Positions 1 to 7,004 of a stretch of 47,814 nt of DNA are shown piece after piece. The stretch is from Alcanivorax sp. Its GTDB lineage: Bacteria; Pseudomonadota; Gammaproteobacteria; Pseudomonadales; Alcanivoracaceae. Position 1 is the stretch's first letter. Each line of letters opens with the position of its first letter. The position numbers and the translations under genes were made by a program. Where the stretch lies: the NCBI RefSeq assembly GCF_002733835.1, contig NZ_NVWY01000038.1, positions 1-47,814 of the forward strand, in the 5' to 3' direction. The notes below the pieces were generated by a model that was not told the DNA's origin, did not search any database, and saw nothing but the letters and a program-made list of their open reading frames with translations.

Positions 1-686
1 CGGACCTGCTGGAAGCGGCGGGTATTGCACTGGATCTGAACCCGGCGCAGATTGGTAAGTGTGTCGATACTGTGGGTGTGGGTTTCATGTTCGCCCCGAA
101 TCACCACAAGGCCATGAAATATGCGGTGGGGCCGCGTAAGGAACTGGGCATGCGTACCCTGTTCAATATTCTTGGCCCGATGACCAACCCGGCTGGCGTG
201 CAGCGCCTGGTGATGGGCGTGTTTTCGGAAAAGCTCTGTCGTCCCCTGGCAGAAGTCATGGGCCGCTTGGGTGGCGAACACATCATGGTGGTGCACAGCA
301 AGGATGGGCTGGATGAAATCAGCCTGGCCGCGCGCACCCATGTGGCGGAATTCAAGGACGGTGAAGTGCAGGAGTACGACCTGACACCAGAAGACCTGGG
401 ACTGGAATCCGATTCCCTGGTGGGCCTGGACGTGACGGACCCGGCGGCGTCGCTGGCGCTGATCAAGGACGCCTTCGGCAAGCGCACCACGGAAGCGGCC
501 AACAAGGCAGCAGACATGATTGCCTTGAACGCCGGTGCCGCCATTTATGTCAGCGGTGTTACCCGGACTCACAAAGAAGGGGTACGCATGGCCGAAGACC
601 TGATCCACAATGGAGAAGCCGCAGAGCGTATGCGTGAGCTGGCTCAGTTCAGCACAGCCCTCAAGGTTGGCGACGAATCAGCATAA
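1..686 (+). CDS. trpD: Anthranilate phosphoribosyltransferase TrpD (5' end cut by window edge)
   Basis: Transfers the phosphoribosyl group of PRPP to anthranilate, the second step of tryptophan synthesis. The frame is open from base 3 and ends at a TAA at 684-686, giving 227 residues, so about 115-120 N-terminal residues lie outside the window (family about 345). Visible signatures are the anthranilate-site segment around [18 protein letters not shown] followed by MTNPAG, and the GLDEIS motif typical of TrpD. The stop lies 11 bases before the trpC ATG, with the trpC ribosome site AAGGAG in between, so the two are co-transcribed. trpG would be expected upstream. Identification is secure. Confidence 0.96.
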   Translation, partial: DLLEAAGIALDLNPAQIGKCVDTVGVGFMFAPNHHKAMKYAVGPRKELGMRTLFNILGPMTNPAGVQRLVMGVFSEKLCRPLAEVMGRLGGEHIMVVHSKDGLDEISLAARTHVAEFKDGEVQEYDLTPEDLGLESDSLVGLDVTDPAASLALIKDAFGKRTTEAANKAADMIALNAGAAIYVSGVTRTHKEGVRMAEDLIHNGEAAERMRELAQFSTALKVGDESA

Positions 687-697
687 GGAGCGAGGTT

Positions 698-1492
698 ATG
701 AGCACAGGCACTATTCTCGACAAGATTATCGCCCGCAAGCAGGAAGAGATTGCCGTCGGCAAGAACAATTACACCTTGGGCGATCTGCAATCCATGGCAG
801 AGAACCAACGCAAGGCGCGGGGCTTTATCGCCAGCCTGTTCGACAGGGTGAAAGACCATCAACCGGCGGTGATTGCTGAAATCAAGAAAGCCTCCCCCAG
901 CAAGGGTGTGATCCGCGATGATTTCGACCCGGTGTCGATTGCCCGTAGCTACGAAGCCAACGGCGCAGCCTGTCTGTCGGTGCTCACCGACAAGGATTTC
1001 TTTCAAGGCGATGAGCATTACCTGCGTGCTGCCCGCAACGCGGTGGACCTGCCGGTGCTGCGCAAGGATTTCATGATCGACCCGTGGCAGATTTTCGAGT
1101 CCCGGGCCATGGGGGCGGATGCGGTGCTGCTGATTGCTGCGGCGCTGTCCGATGCCCAGATGAATGAGCTGTATCATGCTGCCCAGCGTGCTGGCTGCGA
1201 CGTGCTGGTGGAAGTCCATACCGAAGAAGAGCTGCACCGGGCGGTGGCCTTGAACGCCGAGCTGATCGGTATCAATAACCGTAACCTGCACACCTTCGAA
1301 ACCAGCCTGGACACTACCCTGACGCTGGCACAACAAGTGCCCGGTGATCGCATGGTGGTAACTGAAAGTGGTATTCACAGCAGCGCTGACGTGAAATTGA
1401 TGCGCAAGAGCGGCATCCACAGTTTCCTGGTCGGCGAGGCTTTCATGCGTGCTGAAGATCCTGGCGCTGAACTAAAGACGTTGTTCTTCTGA
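698..1492 (+). CDS. trpC: Indole-3-glycerol phosphate synthase TrpC
   Basis: Closes the indole ring of CdRP to give indole-3-glycerol phosphate in tryptophan synthesis. The 264-residue protein is a single-domain TIM barrel of normal length, not fused to TrpF as in E. coli. Visible motifs: [12 protein letters not shown] (first strand with catalytic lysine), [30 protein letters not shown] and VTESGIHS (phosphate-binding end of the barrel). ATG at 698 is preceded by AAGGAGCGAGG. It follows trpD directly. As in Pseudomonas, crp/vfr comes next, here convergent. Confidence 0.97.
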   Translation: MSTGTILDKIIARKQEEIAVGKNNYTLGDLQSMAENQRKARGFIASLFDRVKDHQPAVIAEIKKASPSKGVIRDDFDPVSIARSYEANGAACLSVLTDKDFFQGDEHYLRAARNAVDLPVLRKDFMIDPWQIFESRAMGADAVLLIAAALSDAQMNELYHAAQRAGCDVLVEVHTEEELHRAVALNAELIGINNRNLHTFETSLDTTLTLAQQVPGDRMVVTESGIHSSADVKLMRKSGIHSFLVGEAFMRAEDPGAELKTLFF

Positions 1493-1516
1493 GTGCAAAG
1501 GTGGCGATATTTGTAG

Positions 1517-1548
1517 GTCGGCTTAGCCGCGAAGCGGCGTAAGCCGAC
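1517..1548. repeat. REP-like hairpin between trpC and crp
   Basis: A 32-base near-perfect palindrome: GTCGGCTTA pairs with TAAGCCGAC, and the inner GCCGC and GCGGC arms close on a GAA loop with one unpaired base. About 25 bases further on, the text GCATGTCGGATTACGCC (from about 1573) looks like another piece of the same REP style. It lies downstream of trpC in a convergent junction. It has no T-run of its own, so it is more likely a REP element than a terminator. Confidence 0.7.
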
Positions 1549-1643
1549 AAACTGCGGTGGGTTTGAAAGGCTGCATGTCGGATTACGCCTTTCAGGCTCT
1601 CTGTGCCCTTGGGTAAATTCGACCTGCACGGTGACTGAAAACC

Positions 1644-1684
1644 AAGAGGCCGCGCCCAATCGCTTGGGCGCGGCCTCTTTCTTT
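1644..1684. terminator. Bidirectional terminator between trpC and crp
   Basis: A perfect 16-bp stem (1644-1659 with 1664-1679), four-base loop TCGC, followed by TTTCTTT on the plus strand and TTGGTTTTC on the minus strand. It can serve both convergent genes. The same stem sequence recurs at 24009-24043. Confidence 0.88.
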
Positions 1685-1705
1685 AATGAATCAGTGATCT
1701 CGTCC

Positions 1706-1739
1706 GCGACGCTGTCAACTGTCCACTATCAACTGTCAA
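1706..1739. repeat. 34-bp dispersed repeat, copy 1 (TGTCAACTG family)
   Basis: The segment built around CTGTCAACTGTCCACTATC and AACTGTCAA is an exact reverse complement of 23946-23979. Both copies lie in convergent junctions next to the same GC-rich terminator stem. This copy ends four bases before the crp stop codon. Confidence 0.85.
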
Positions 1740-1742
1740 TTT

Positions 1743-2372
1743 TTACCGCGTCCCGTAAACCACCATGGTCTTGCCTTTCACGGATACGAGGCCCTGTTCT
1801 TCCAGGTTCTTGAGTACCCGGCCCACCATTTCCCGGGAGCAGCCGACAATGCGGCCGATTTCCTGGCGGGTAACCTTGATCTGCATGCCATCCGGGTGCG
1901 TCATGGCATCGGGTTGCTTGCACAGGTCCAGCAGGGTGCCTGCGACACGACCGGTCACATCCAGGAATGCCAGGTCCCCCACCTTGCGGGTGGTGGCGCG
2001 CAGGCGGCCAGCGATCTGGGCGGATACCGTGAACAGGATGTCGGCGTCTTCGCGGGCCAGCTGCCGGAATTTGGCATAGCTCACCTCCGCGACTTCGCAC
2101 TCGCTCTTGGCTTTTACCCAGGCGGAGCGAGAGGGGTCGTTTTCAAACAGCCCCATTTCACCGAAGAAATCCCCTTCATTGAGATAAGCCATGATCATCT
2201 CGCGACCATCGTCGTCTTCGATCATGACCGTCACAGAGCCTTTCAGGATGTAGTACAGCGCATCCGATTCATCGCCGGCATAGATGATCGTGCTTTTCGC
2301 CGGGTATTTGCGGCGGTGGCAATGGGCCAGGAAGTGGTCCAGATTTGGAATAATTTTGTTGCCGTCAGTCAT
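1743..2372 (-). CDS. crp: cAMP receptor-type global regulator (Crp/Vfr)
   Basis: A cyclic-AMP-responsive transcription factor, 209 residues, the same length as E. coli CRP (209-210). The N-terminal cyclic-nucleotide domain has FFGEMGLF at 69-76 and R82-S83 that bind the cAMP phosphate. Threonines at 127-128 occupy the place of CRP T127. The C-terminal helix-turn-helix (about 168-190) keeps R180, E181 and R185, the residues that read TGTGA half-sites in E. coli, so the target sequence should be TGTGA-N6-TCACA. A perfect such site is present at 40633-40648. It is divergent from the osmC gene, as crp and yhfA are in E. coli, and follows trpDC as vfr does in P. aeruginosa. Confidence 0.95.
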   Translation of the reverse strand: MTDGNKIIPNLDHFLAHCHRRKYPAKSTIIYAGDESDALYYILKGSVTVMIEDDDGREMIMAYLNEGDFFGEMGLFENDPSRSAWVKAKSECEVAEVSYAKFRQLAREDADILFTVSAQIAGRLRATTRKVGDLAFLDVTGRVAGTLLDLCKQPDAMTHPDGMQIKVTRQEIGRIVGCSREMVGRVLKNLEEQGLVSVKGKTMVVYGTR

Positions 2373-2585
2373 GGGCGCTCAGTCTTGAAGCCAGAAAAAT
2401 GTCTTAGCCAATAAGCGTATGGATATTGCCTGTTTTTATGAGTTATGCCAAGGGAACTGGCTCTCACTCTCGATTTTCACAGGGCAGGCGGTAGCTAAAC
2501 CCGGATTAAGTAACGGGTTTTCGGCCAAATACGCCGATTTTCCGGGGGAGGGCGAAGACGATAAAATATTCCCGCGCGAGGCCCT

Positions 2586-2637
2586 CTGAAAGGGGTGGCG
2601 CAGGGGCCATGCTATGGTACTCTGCGCCCCCTTTCAG
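2586..2637. promoter_or_regulatory. Strong hairpin in the crp-osmC divergent region
   Basis: The 326-base gap between crp and osmC holds one clear structure. CTGAAAGGGG plus GGCGCAG (2586-2603) pairs with CTGCGCC plus CCCTTTCAG (2622-2637), 16 pairs with a two-base bulge. The loop contains CATGCTATGGTAC. It lies 61 bases before the osmC ATG and has no T-run, so a leader or operator role is more likely than termination. AT-rich GATAAAATATT near 2560 is a possible -10 region. The rest of the gap shows nothing firm. Confidence 0.45.
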
Positions 2638-2698
2638 GGTGGGCGCAATCAGGCGTTCGGCTTGCGTTTGAGATGGGATGGCAGACTAGGAGAGCACC

Positions 2699-3115
2699 AT
2701 GAAGGCAGTGGTTACGTGGCAGGGTGAAGCCTGCTATGAAGCGGAGACTGAAAGTGGCCACAAAGTGCTGATGGATGGCCCGCCAGACCATGGTGGCCAG
2801 AACCGTGGTCCGCGCCCCATGGAAACCCTGTTGCTGGGTGTGGGCGGCTGCTCTTCCTTTGATGTGATCCATATTCTTAAAAAGTCCCGCCAGGACGTGA
2901 CCGATTGCCGCTGTGAACTGACTGCAGAGCGGGCCGATGAGGTACCGGCGGTGTTTAGCAAGATCCACCTGCACTTTATTGTCAGCGGAAACAGCCTCAA
3001 GGAAGCCCATGTAAAACGGGCGGTTGAGCTGTCGGCAGAGAAATATTGTTCTGCCAGTATTATGCTGACACGCGGTGGTGTCGAGATCACCCATAGTTAT
3101 ACCATTGAAGGCTGA
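2699..3115 (+). CDS. OsmC family protein, YhfA type
   Basis: Member of the OsmC/Ohr family of small cytoplasmic proteins that reduce hydroperoxides or act on thiols; the YhfA branch has no firmly known substrate. The 138 residues align well with my memory of E. coli YhfA: LMDGPPDHGG, GVGGCSSFDVI with Cys51, and LSAEKYCSASIML with Cys117, the two family cysteines. Hence peroxidase-type chemistry is possible but inferred. ATG at 2699 is preceded by AGGAGAGC. The divergent crp-yhfA pairing is also found in E. coli. Confidence 0.9.
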   Translation: MKAVVTWQGEACYEAETESGHKVLMDGPPDHGGQNRGPRPMETLLLGVGGCSSFDVIHILKKSRQDVTDCRCELTAERADEVPAVFSKIHLHFIVSGNSLKEAHVKRAVELSAEKYCSASIMLTRGGVEITHSYTIEG

Positions 3116-3239
3116 GGTGCCCGGCGGGCGCCTCGGTAACGCAATATGCCGGCCTGGCCGGTGATTCGCGGCGTCCTTCGGGATGTTGCAAACAAGGTAG
3201 CCGCAAGGGTTGCGGTGGTGTGTTTGTCTTAACGTGGCG

Positions 3240-4070
3240 ATGAAACGCCCATGGGGTACGGCTGTGGTGAAAGATCCCAATCCCAAGATTACGGTTCATG
3301 GTTTCAACAACCTGACCAAATCCTTGAGCTTCAATATTTTCGATATTGCTTACGCGAAGACCGAGCAGCATCGTCAGGAATATATCGAATATATTGACGA
3401 GCTGTATAACGCGGAGCGTCTCACCGAGATTCTCACCAACGTGACCAAGATCATTGGCGCCAATATTCTCAATGTGGCCCGCCAGGATTACGATCCTCAG
3501 GGTGCCAGCGTCACCATGCTGATTGCCGAGCACGAAACCCCGCCGGATGGGTCCGACTGGGATGAAGAGGCGCCGGGTCCGCTGCCGGAGACGGTGGTCG
3601 CTCACCTGGACAAGAGTCACGTGACGGTGCACACCTACCCGGAATCCCATCCGGATAACGGTATTTCCACGTTCCGCGTGGATGTGGATGTTTCCACCTG
3701 CGGCGTGATTTCCCCGCTGCGCGCGTTGAACTACCTGATCCACAGTTTCGATTCCGATATCGTTACCGTGGACTATCGGGTGCGTGGCATGACCCGGGAC
3801 CTGGATGGCACCAAGCATTTTATTGATCACGATATCAATTCCATCCAGAACTTCCTGACGGAAGACACCCAGAACGCCTATCAGATGATCGACGTGAACG
3901 TGTATCAGGAAAACATCTTCCACACGAAGATGTTGCTGAAGGATTTCGATATCGATAACTATCTGTTTGGTGCCGGCAGCGACGAGTTTGAGCAGGAAGA
4001 GCTGGATCAGATCGAAGAGCGTTTGCGCACGGAGATGCTGGAGATTTTCTACAGTCGCAACCTCGGTTAA
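3240..4070 (+). CDS. speD: S-adenosylmethionine decarboxylase proenzyme, enterobacterial type
   Basis: Makes decarboxylated AdoMet, the aminopropyl donor for spermidine. The proenzyme cleaves itself before a serine that becomes the pyruvoyl cofactor; here this is S126 in [17 protein letters not shown]. Cys154 in [10 protein letters not shown] matches the catalytic cysteine. The chain from [12 protein letters not shown] onward follows the 264-residue E. coli protein closely. The start is uncertain: ATG at 3240 gives 276 residues but lacks a clear ribosome site, while GTG at 3264 has GGGG seven bases upstream. The open frame extends back to 3210. Same neighbour order as in P. aeruginosa (osmC-speD-coq7). 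Confidence 0.95.
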   Translation: MKRPWGTAVVKDPNPKITVHGFNNLTKSLSFNIFDIAYAKTEQHRQEYIEYIDELYNAERLTEILTNVTKIIGANILNVARQDYDPQGASVTMLIAEHETPPDGSDWDEEAPGPLPETVVAHLDKSHVTVHTYPESHPDNGISTFRVDVDVSTCGVISPLRALNYLIHSFDSDIVTVDYRVRGMTRDLDGTKHFIDHDINSIQNFLTEDTQNAYQMIDVNVYQENIFHTKMLLKDFDIDNYLFGAGSDEFEQEELDQIEERLRTEMLEIFYSRNLG

Positions 4071-4078
4071 ACCCGCAG

Positions 4079-4104
4079 CACGCTTCACGCTGCATGCGAC
4101 ACGC
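4079..4104. repeat. GCACGC-type dispersed repeat after speD
   Basis: Short run AGCACGCTTCACGCTGCATG followed by CGACACGC. It belongs to a loose family also seen at about 5311-5335, 5427-5470, 13885-13967, 16755-16795 and 42981-43042, always between genes. Confidence 0.5.
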
Positions 4105-4109
4105 AAAAC

Positions 4110-4145
4110 AAAAAGGCCGCACCTTGGGTGCGGCCTTTTTGTTGT
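4110..4145 (+). terminator. Terminator of speD
   Basis: A perfect 14-bp stem (4110-4123 with 4127-4140) with a three-base loop and T-rich 3' side, A-rich 5' side. It lies 40 bases after the speD stop and can work in both directions. Confidence 0.9.
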
Positions 4146-4159
4146 TGGCTACGAAGCCG

Positions 4160-4306
4160 CTGTAGGAGCACCACTCGAGGTGCGAAACGAGCGACAGCGA
4201 GGCGACCCTTTCAGGACTCGACAGATTTTTCTATCTGGAATGCCTGATCGTCCTTCGGCCGATTTCACGCTACGCGTGGTTCGCACCTCAAGATGTGCTC
4301 CTACAG
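4160..4306. repeat. Long inverted-repeat intergenic element, copy 1 (TGTAGGAGC family)
   Basis: The outer arms CTGTAGGAGCACCACTCGAG (left, 4160-4186 in full) and its near reverse complement (4280-4306, ending GTGCTCCTACAG) enclose about 90 bases with smaller hairpins. The left part contains GAGCGACAGCGAGGCGA, which reappears inverted in the copy near 44265. Relatives at 36024-36188 and 44140-44290. All three lie in tail-to-tail junctions. BIME/REP-like, and clearly larger than a single REP. Confidence 0.75.
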
Positions 4307-4330
4307 GTGAAATTCTTGAAGCGTTGGTTA

Positions 4331-4636
4331 GGGAGCCTCTGAATAACTCCTTGCATGCTCAGTCTTTCAGGCTGGTTCGCAGTCTATACCCCATTCGGGG
4401 CACAGAGGGCGCGCTTTTGAAGGTGTCCCCTAACTGGGATCGAGATATGTCCATCCATCAAAAAAGTGCAACAACGAGTGCGGGCCAGCCTGAAAGACCC
4501 GAAGGGCGCGGCCTGGAGCGCCCATCTGCTACGCCTTGTCTCTTGGAAAGGGAGCCACCCTGACCATCGAGACAAGACACAACAGCTGCACGCTCCAGAC
4601 CACGCTGAGTACGCAAGGAGTTATTCAGAGGCTCCC
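4331..4636. mobile_element. MITE-like element with perfect 24-bp terminal inverted repeats
   Basis: Bases 4331-4354 (GGGAGCCTCTGAATAACTCC plus TTGC) are the exact reverse complement of 4613-4636. Both ends are flanked by TA, consistent with a TA target duplication. The 306-bp element has no convincing transposase frame. Inside are two hairpins, GTCTTTCAGGCTGG (4362) with CCAGCCTGAAAGAC (4485), and CTTGTCTC with GAGACAAG. Removing the element and one TA restores coq7 with a TAA stop instead of TAG, so it appears to have landed precisely in the stop codon. The parent transposon family is not identified. Confidence 0.75.
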
Positions 4637-5295
4637 TAGATACGATAGGTGGTAAAGGTCATCACCTTGCTCATCAGCGTCATGGCGTGGCGTACGGGAA
4701 GAGGCAGGTCGGCGCCGCCGGCGTCTTTGGCGGTGACGGCATGTTTGAGCTCGTCGGTCTTCATCTGCTCAAGAATGGCCCGGGTGCGCAGGTCACTTTC
4801 CGGTATCTGATAGAGATGGGATTCCAGGTGTTTGACCACCTGATTTTCCGTTTCCGTGACAAAGCCCAGGCTCCAGCGGTCGCCAATTAGCCCGGCGGTG
4901 GCACCCACCGCATAGCTCATGGCATAGAACAGCGGATTAAGCTTGCTGGGCACGCCGCCCAGTTCCTGAATGCGCTCCTCACACCAGGCCAGGTGGTCCT
5001 CCTCTTCCCGGGCGGACTCTTCCATGGCGTGGCGAATATGCGGCAGGCTGGCGGTGCTTGCCTGGCCCTGATACAGCGCCTGGGCACACACTTCACCGGT
5101 ATGGTTAATACGCATCAGCCCCAGCACATGGCGGCGCTTGTCGCTGGGCAGGGTACCGGCTTCGGGGGCATCGGGTGCCGGGGAGGCATGGGCAGGAGTT
5201 CGCTCCGCCTGGATGGTGCCCGGGGTAAGGGTACGCAGGGCGTTGTCAGCGCGGGCGAGCAGCTTGTCCAGGGGGGATAGTCGGCGTTCGGTCAT
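4636..5295 (-). CDS. coq7: Coq7-type ubiquinone hydroxylase (demethoxyubiquinone monooxygenase)
   Basis: Di-iron enzyme that adds the last hydroxyl of ubiquinone, used instead of UbiF in Pseudomonas and relatives; membrane-associated. The 219-residue protein shows the ferritin-like ligand pattern: E68 in [10 protein letters not shown]98/E99 and H101 in [10 protein letters not shown]150 in [10 protein letters not shown], and E182 with H185 in KTDELKHA. The C-terminus FTTYRI is normal for the family. Its stop codon TAG is formed by the edge of the MITE-like element. No Shine-Dalgarno is visible before the ATG; the upstream text CTGATGCGTAGACC is part of a repeat shared with the divergent ATPase gene. 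Confidence 0.95.
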   Translation of the reverse strand: MTERRLSPLDKLLARADNALRTLTPGTIQAERTPAHASPAPDAPEAGTLPSDKRRHVLGLMRINHTGEVCAQALYQGQASTASLPHIRHAMEESAREEEDHLAWCEERIQELGGVPSKLNPLFYAMSYAVGATAGLIGDRWSLGFVTETENQVVKHLESHLYQIPESDLRTRAILEQMKTDELKHAVTAKDAGGADLPLPVRHAMTLMSKVMTFTTYRI

Positions 5296-5327
5296 GGTCT
5301 ACGCATCAGGCAGCATGCAACAGGCTT
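5292..5327 (-). repeat. Start-codon-spanning inverted repeat, coq7 side
   Basis: Reading from the minus strand, 36 bases match 5446-5481 at 32 positions and include the last 14, TGCGTAGACCATGA, which contain the coq7 ATG. See the partner copy before the AAA ATPase. Both belong to the GCACGC/GCGTG repeat style. Confidence 0.7.
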
Positions 5328-5426
5328 GCACGCATGAAAGTTTAGGGAGTTCTAGTGTAGCCTAAGAGCGCTTCAATGGAAGCTGCTCGGCTTCTCCAAA
5401 TATACTAACAAGGAAACTGTCGCCCC

Positions 5427-5481
5427 GCGTGAAGCCTGTTGCGTGAAGCCTGTTGCGTGCGGCGTGTTGCGTAGACCATGA
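5427..5481 (+). repeat. Tandem GCGTGAAGCCTGTT repeat and start-codon-spanning copy, ATPase side
   Basis: GCGTGAAGCCTGTT occurs twice in a row (5428-5441 and 5442-5455), then GCGTGCGGCGTGTTGCGTAG leads straight into the ATG at 5478. Bases 5446-5481 are the inverted counterpart of 5292-5327. The repeat occupies the place where a ribosome binding site would be expected. Confidence 0.7.
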
Positions 5482-6959
5482 GTGATCTTAACGACCTGAA
5501 AATGCTGCTCGAATCCCGCTATCCCATTGTGGTGATTGAAACCTGGGAGGAGTTGCGGGCGCTGGACCTGATACGCCGCCTGGGGATGCGGGAAGGGCGA
5601 CCGGTATTCGGCTGGAATGCGGTGGACGGCCTGCGCCGGCTGGAGCTTGAAGACAGCCCCAGCCAGAAGCACACCATTGAGCCGGATGCCATGCTGGGGC
5701 AGATTCGCGGTACCAATGAGCCGGGGATCTATGCGTTGTGCGACCTGCATCCTTATCTGGATGGGGAGCCGAAGCATGTGCGCTTGCTCAAGGAAATCGC
5801 CCTGCACCACGAGCGCCTGCATCACACTCTGGTGTTGATCAGCCATGAGTTAACCATCCCGGCAGAACTACGCCGTTATTGCACCCGTTTCAGTTTGTCC
5901 ATGCCCGATGAAAAACAGCTGGAACATATCGTTCAGGATGAGGCGCGTCGTTTCAAGAAAGAGCGGGGCGAACGGGTGCGCGCGGACCGGGCATCGCTGG
6001 ACCGGCTGGTGCGTAACCTGCGTGGTTTGAGTGTGGAAGATGCCCGCAAGCTGGCCCGTGGGGCGATTATCCACGATGGCGCCATCACCGAGGCGGACCT
6101 GCCGGAAGTGAACAAGGCCAAGTTTGCGTTGATGGAAATGGACGGCGTGCTGAGCTACGAATACGACACTGACAGCTTCGCTAATGTGGGCGGGTTGCAG
6201 GGGCTGAAAGACTGGCTGGGCAAGCGTGAAAGTGCCTTCCATGGCAATCAGGGTGAAGGTATCGACTCGCCCCGTGGGGTGATGCTGGTGGGCGTGCAGG
6301 GCGGCGGTAAAAGCCTGGCGGCCAAATCGGTGGCCGGGCTTTGGGGGCTGCCGTTGCTGCGCCTGGATATGGGCGCTATCTACAACAAATTCTTCGGGGA
6401 ATCCGAGCGCAATGTGCGCGAGGCGTTGGCCATGGCGGAAACCATGTCGCCCTGTGTGCTGTGGATCGATGAAATCGAGAAAGGGATTGCGGTGGGTGAT
6501 AACGATGGCGGCACCTCCCGCCGGGTGCTTGGCACCTTGTTGACCTGGATGGCGGAAAACCGCAGTCAGGTGTTTATGGTCGCCACCGCCAACGATATTG
6601 AACGGCTGCCCCCGGAGTTGATCCGCAAGGGGCGTCTGGACGAGATCTTCTTTGTGGATTTGCCGTCCAGTGAGGTCCGGGAAGTGATCTTCCGAATCCA
6701 TCTGCAAAAGCGCGGACAAACCGTATCAGCGTTTGATCTGGCTCGCCTGGCGGAGCACAGCGATGGCTTTACCGGCGCTGAGATCGAGCAGGCGGTGGTG
6801 GCCGGGTTGTATAGCGCCGGGGCCGGGGATCAGCCACTGGATCAGGCCTTGCTGGAGGCCGAGCTGGAAGCGACCGTACCGCTGTCGGTGACCATGGCGG
6901 AATCGCTGGCGCGGCTACGACAATGGTGCCAGGGGCGGGCGGTCAGTGCCGGCGCGTAA
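5478..6959 (+). CDS. AAA+ ATPase, Ycf46-like
   Basis: Cytoplasmic ATPase of 493 residues of the type related to plastid/cyanobacterial Ycf46. The exact role is unknown in bacteria. N-terminal region 1-230 (starts LNDLKMLLESRYPIVVIETW) has no catalytic motif I recognise. The AAA module follows: FANVGGLQGLKDWL at 234-247, Walker A GVQGGGKS (272-279), Walker B CVLWIDEIEK with D331-E332, sensor-1 N372 in ATANDIERLP, and arginine fingers near R383/R386. The start at 5478 fits the family N-terminus, but no ribosome site is seen because repeats abut the ATG. It stands alone and is divergent from coq7. Confidence 0.85.
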   Translation: MSDLNDLKMLLESRYPIVVIETWEELRALDLIRRLGMREGRPVFGWNAVDGLRRLELEDSPSQKHTIEPDAMLGQIRGTNEPGIYALCDLHPYLDGEPKHVRLLKEIALHHERLHHTLVLISHELTIPAELRRYCTRFSLSMPDEKQLEHIVQDEARRFKKERGERVRADRASLDRLVRNLRGLSVEDARKLARGAIIHDGAITEADLPEVNKAKFALMEMDGVLSYEYDTDSFANVGGLQGLKDWLGKRESAFHGNQGEGIDSPRGVMLVGVQGGGKSLAAKSVAGLWGLPLLRLDMGAIYNKFFGESERNVREALAMAETMSPCVLWIDEIEKGIAVGDNDGGTSRRVLGTLLTWMAENRSQVFMVATANDIERLPPELIRKGRLDEIFFVDLPSSEVREVIFRIHLQKRGQTVSAFDLARLAEHSDGFTGAEIEQAVVAGLYSAGAGDQPLDQALLEAELEATVPLSVTMAESLARLRQWCQGRAVSAGA

Positions 6960-7004
6960 CTGCGGCTTGGCGGTTTGCCCCTGTGCTTGATCAGGCGTGC
7001 CTTC

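Noticed and set aside
4384..4575. 63-residue minus-strand frame inside the MITE-like element as a transposase remnant
   Set aside because: No transposase motif, no ribosome site, arginine-rich composition typical of chance frames.
5900..6700. 283-residue frame antisense to the AAA ATPase
   Set aside because: A composition shadow of the ATPase gene without a start signal.
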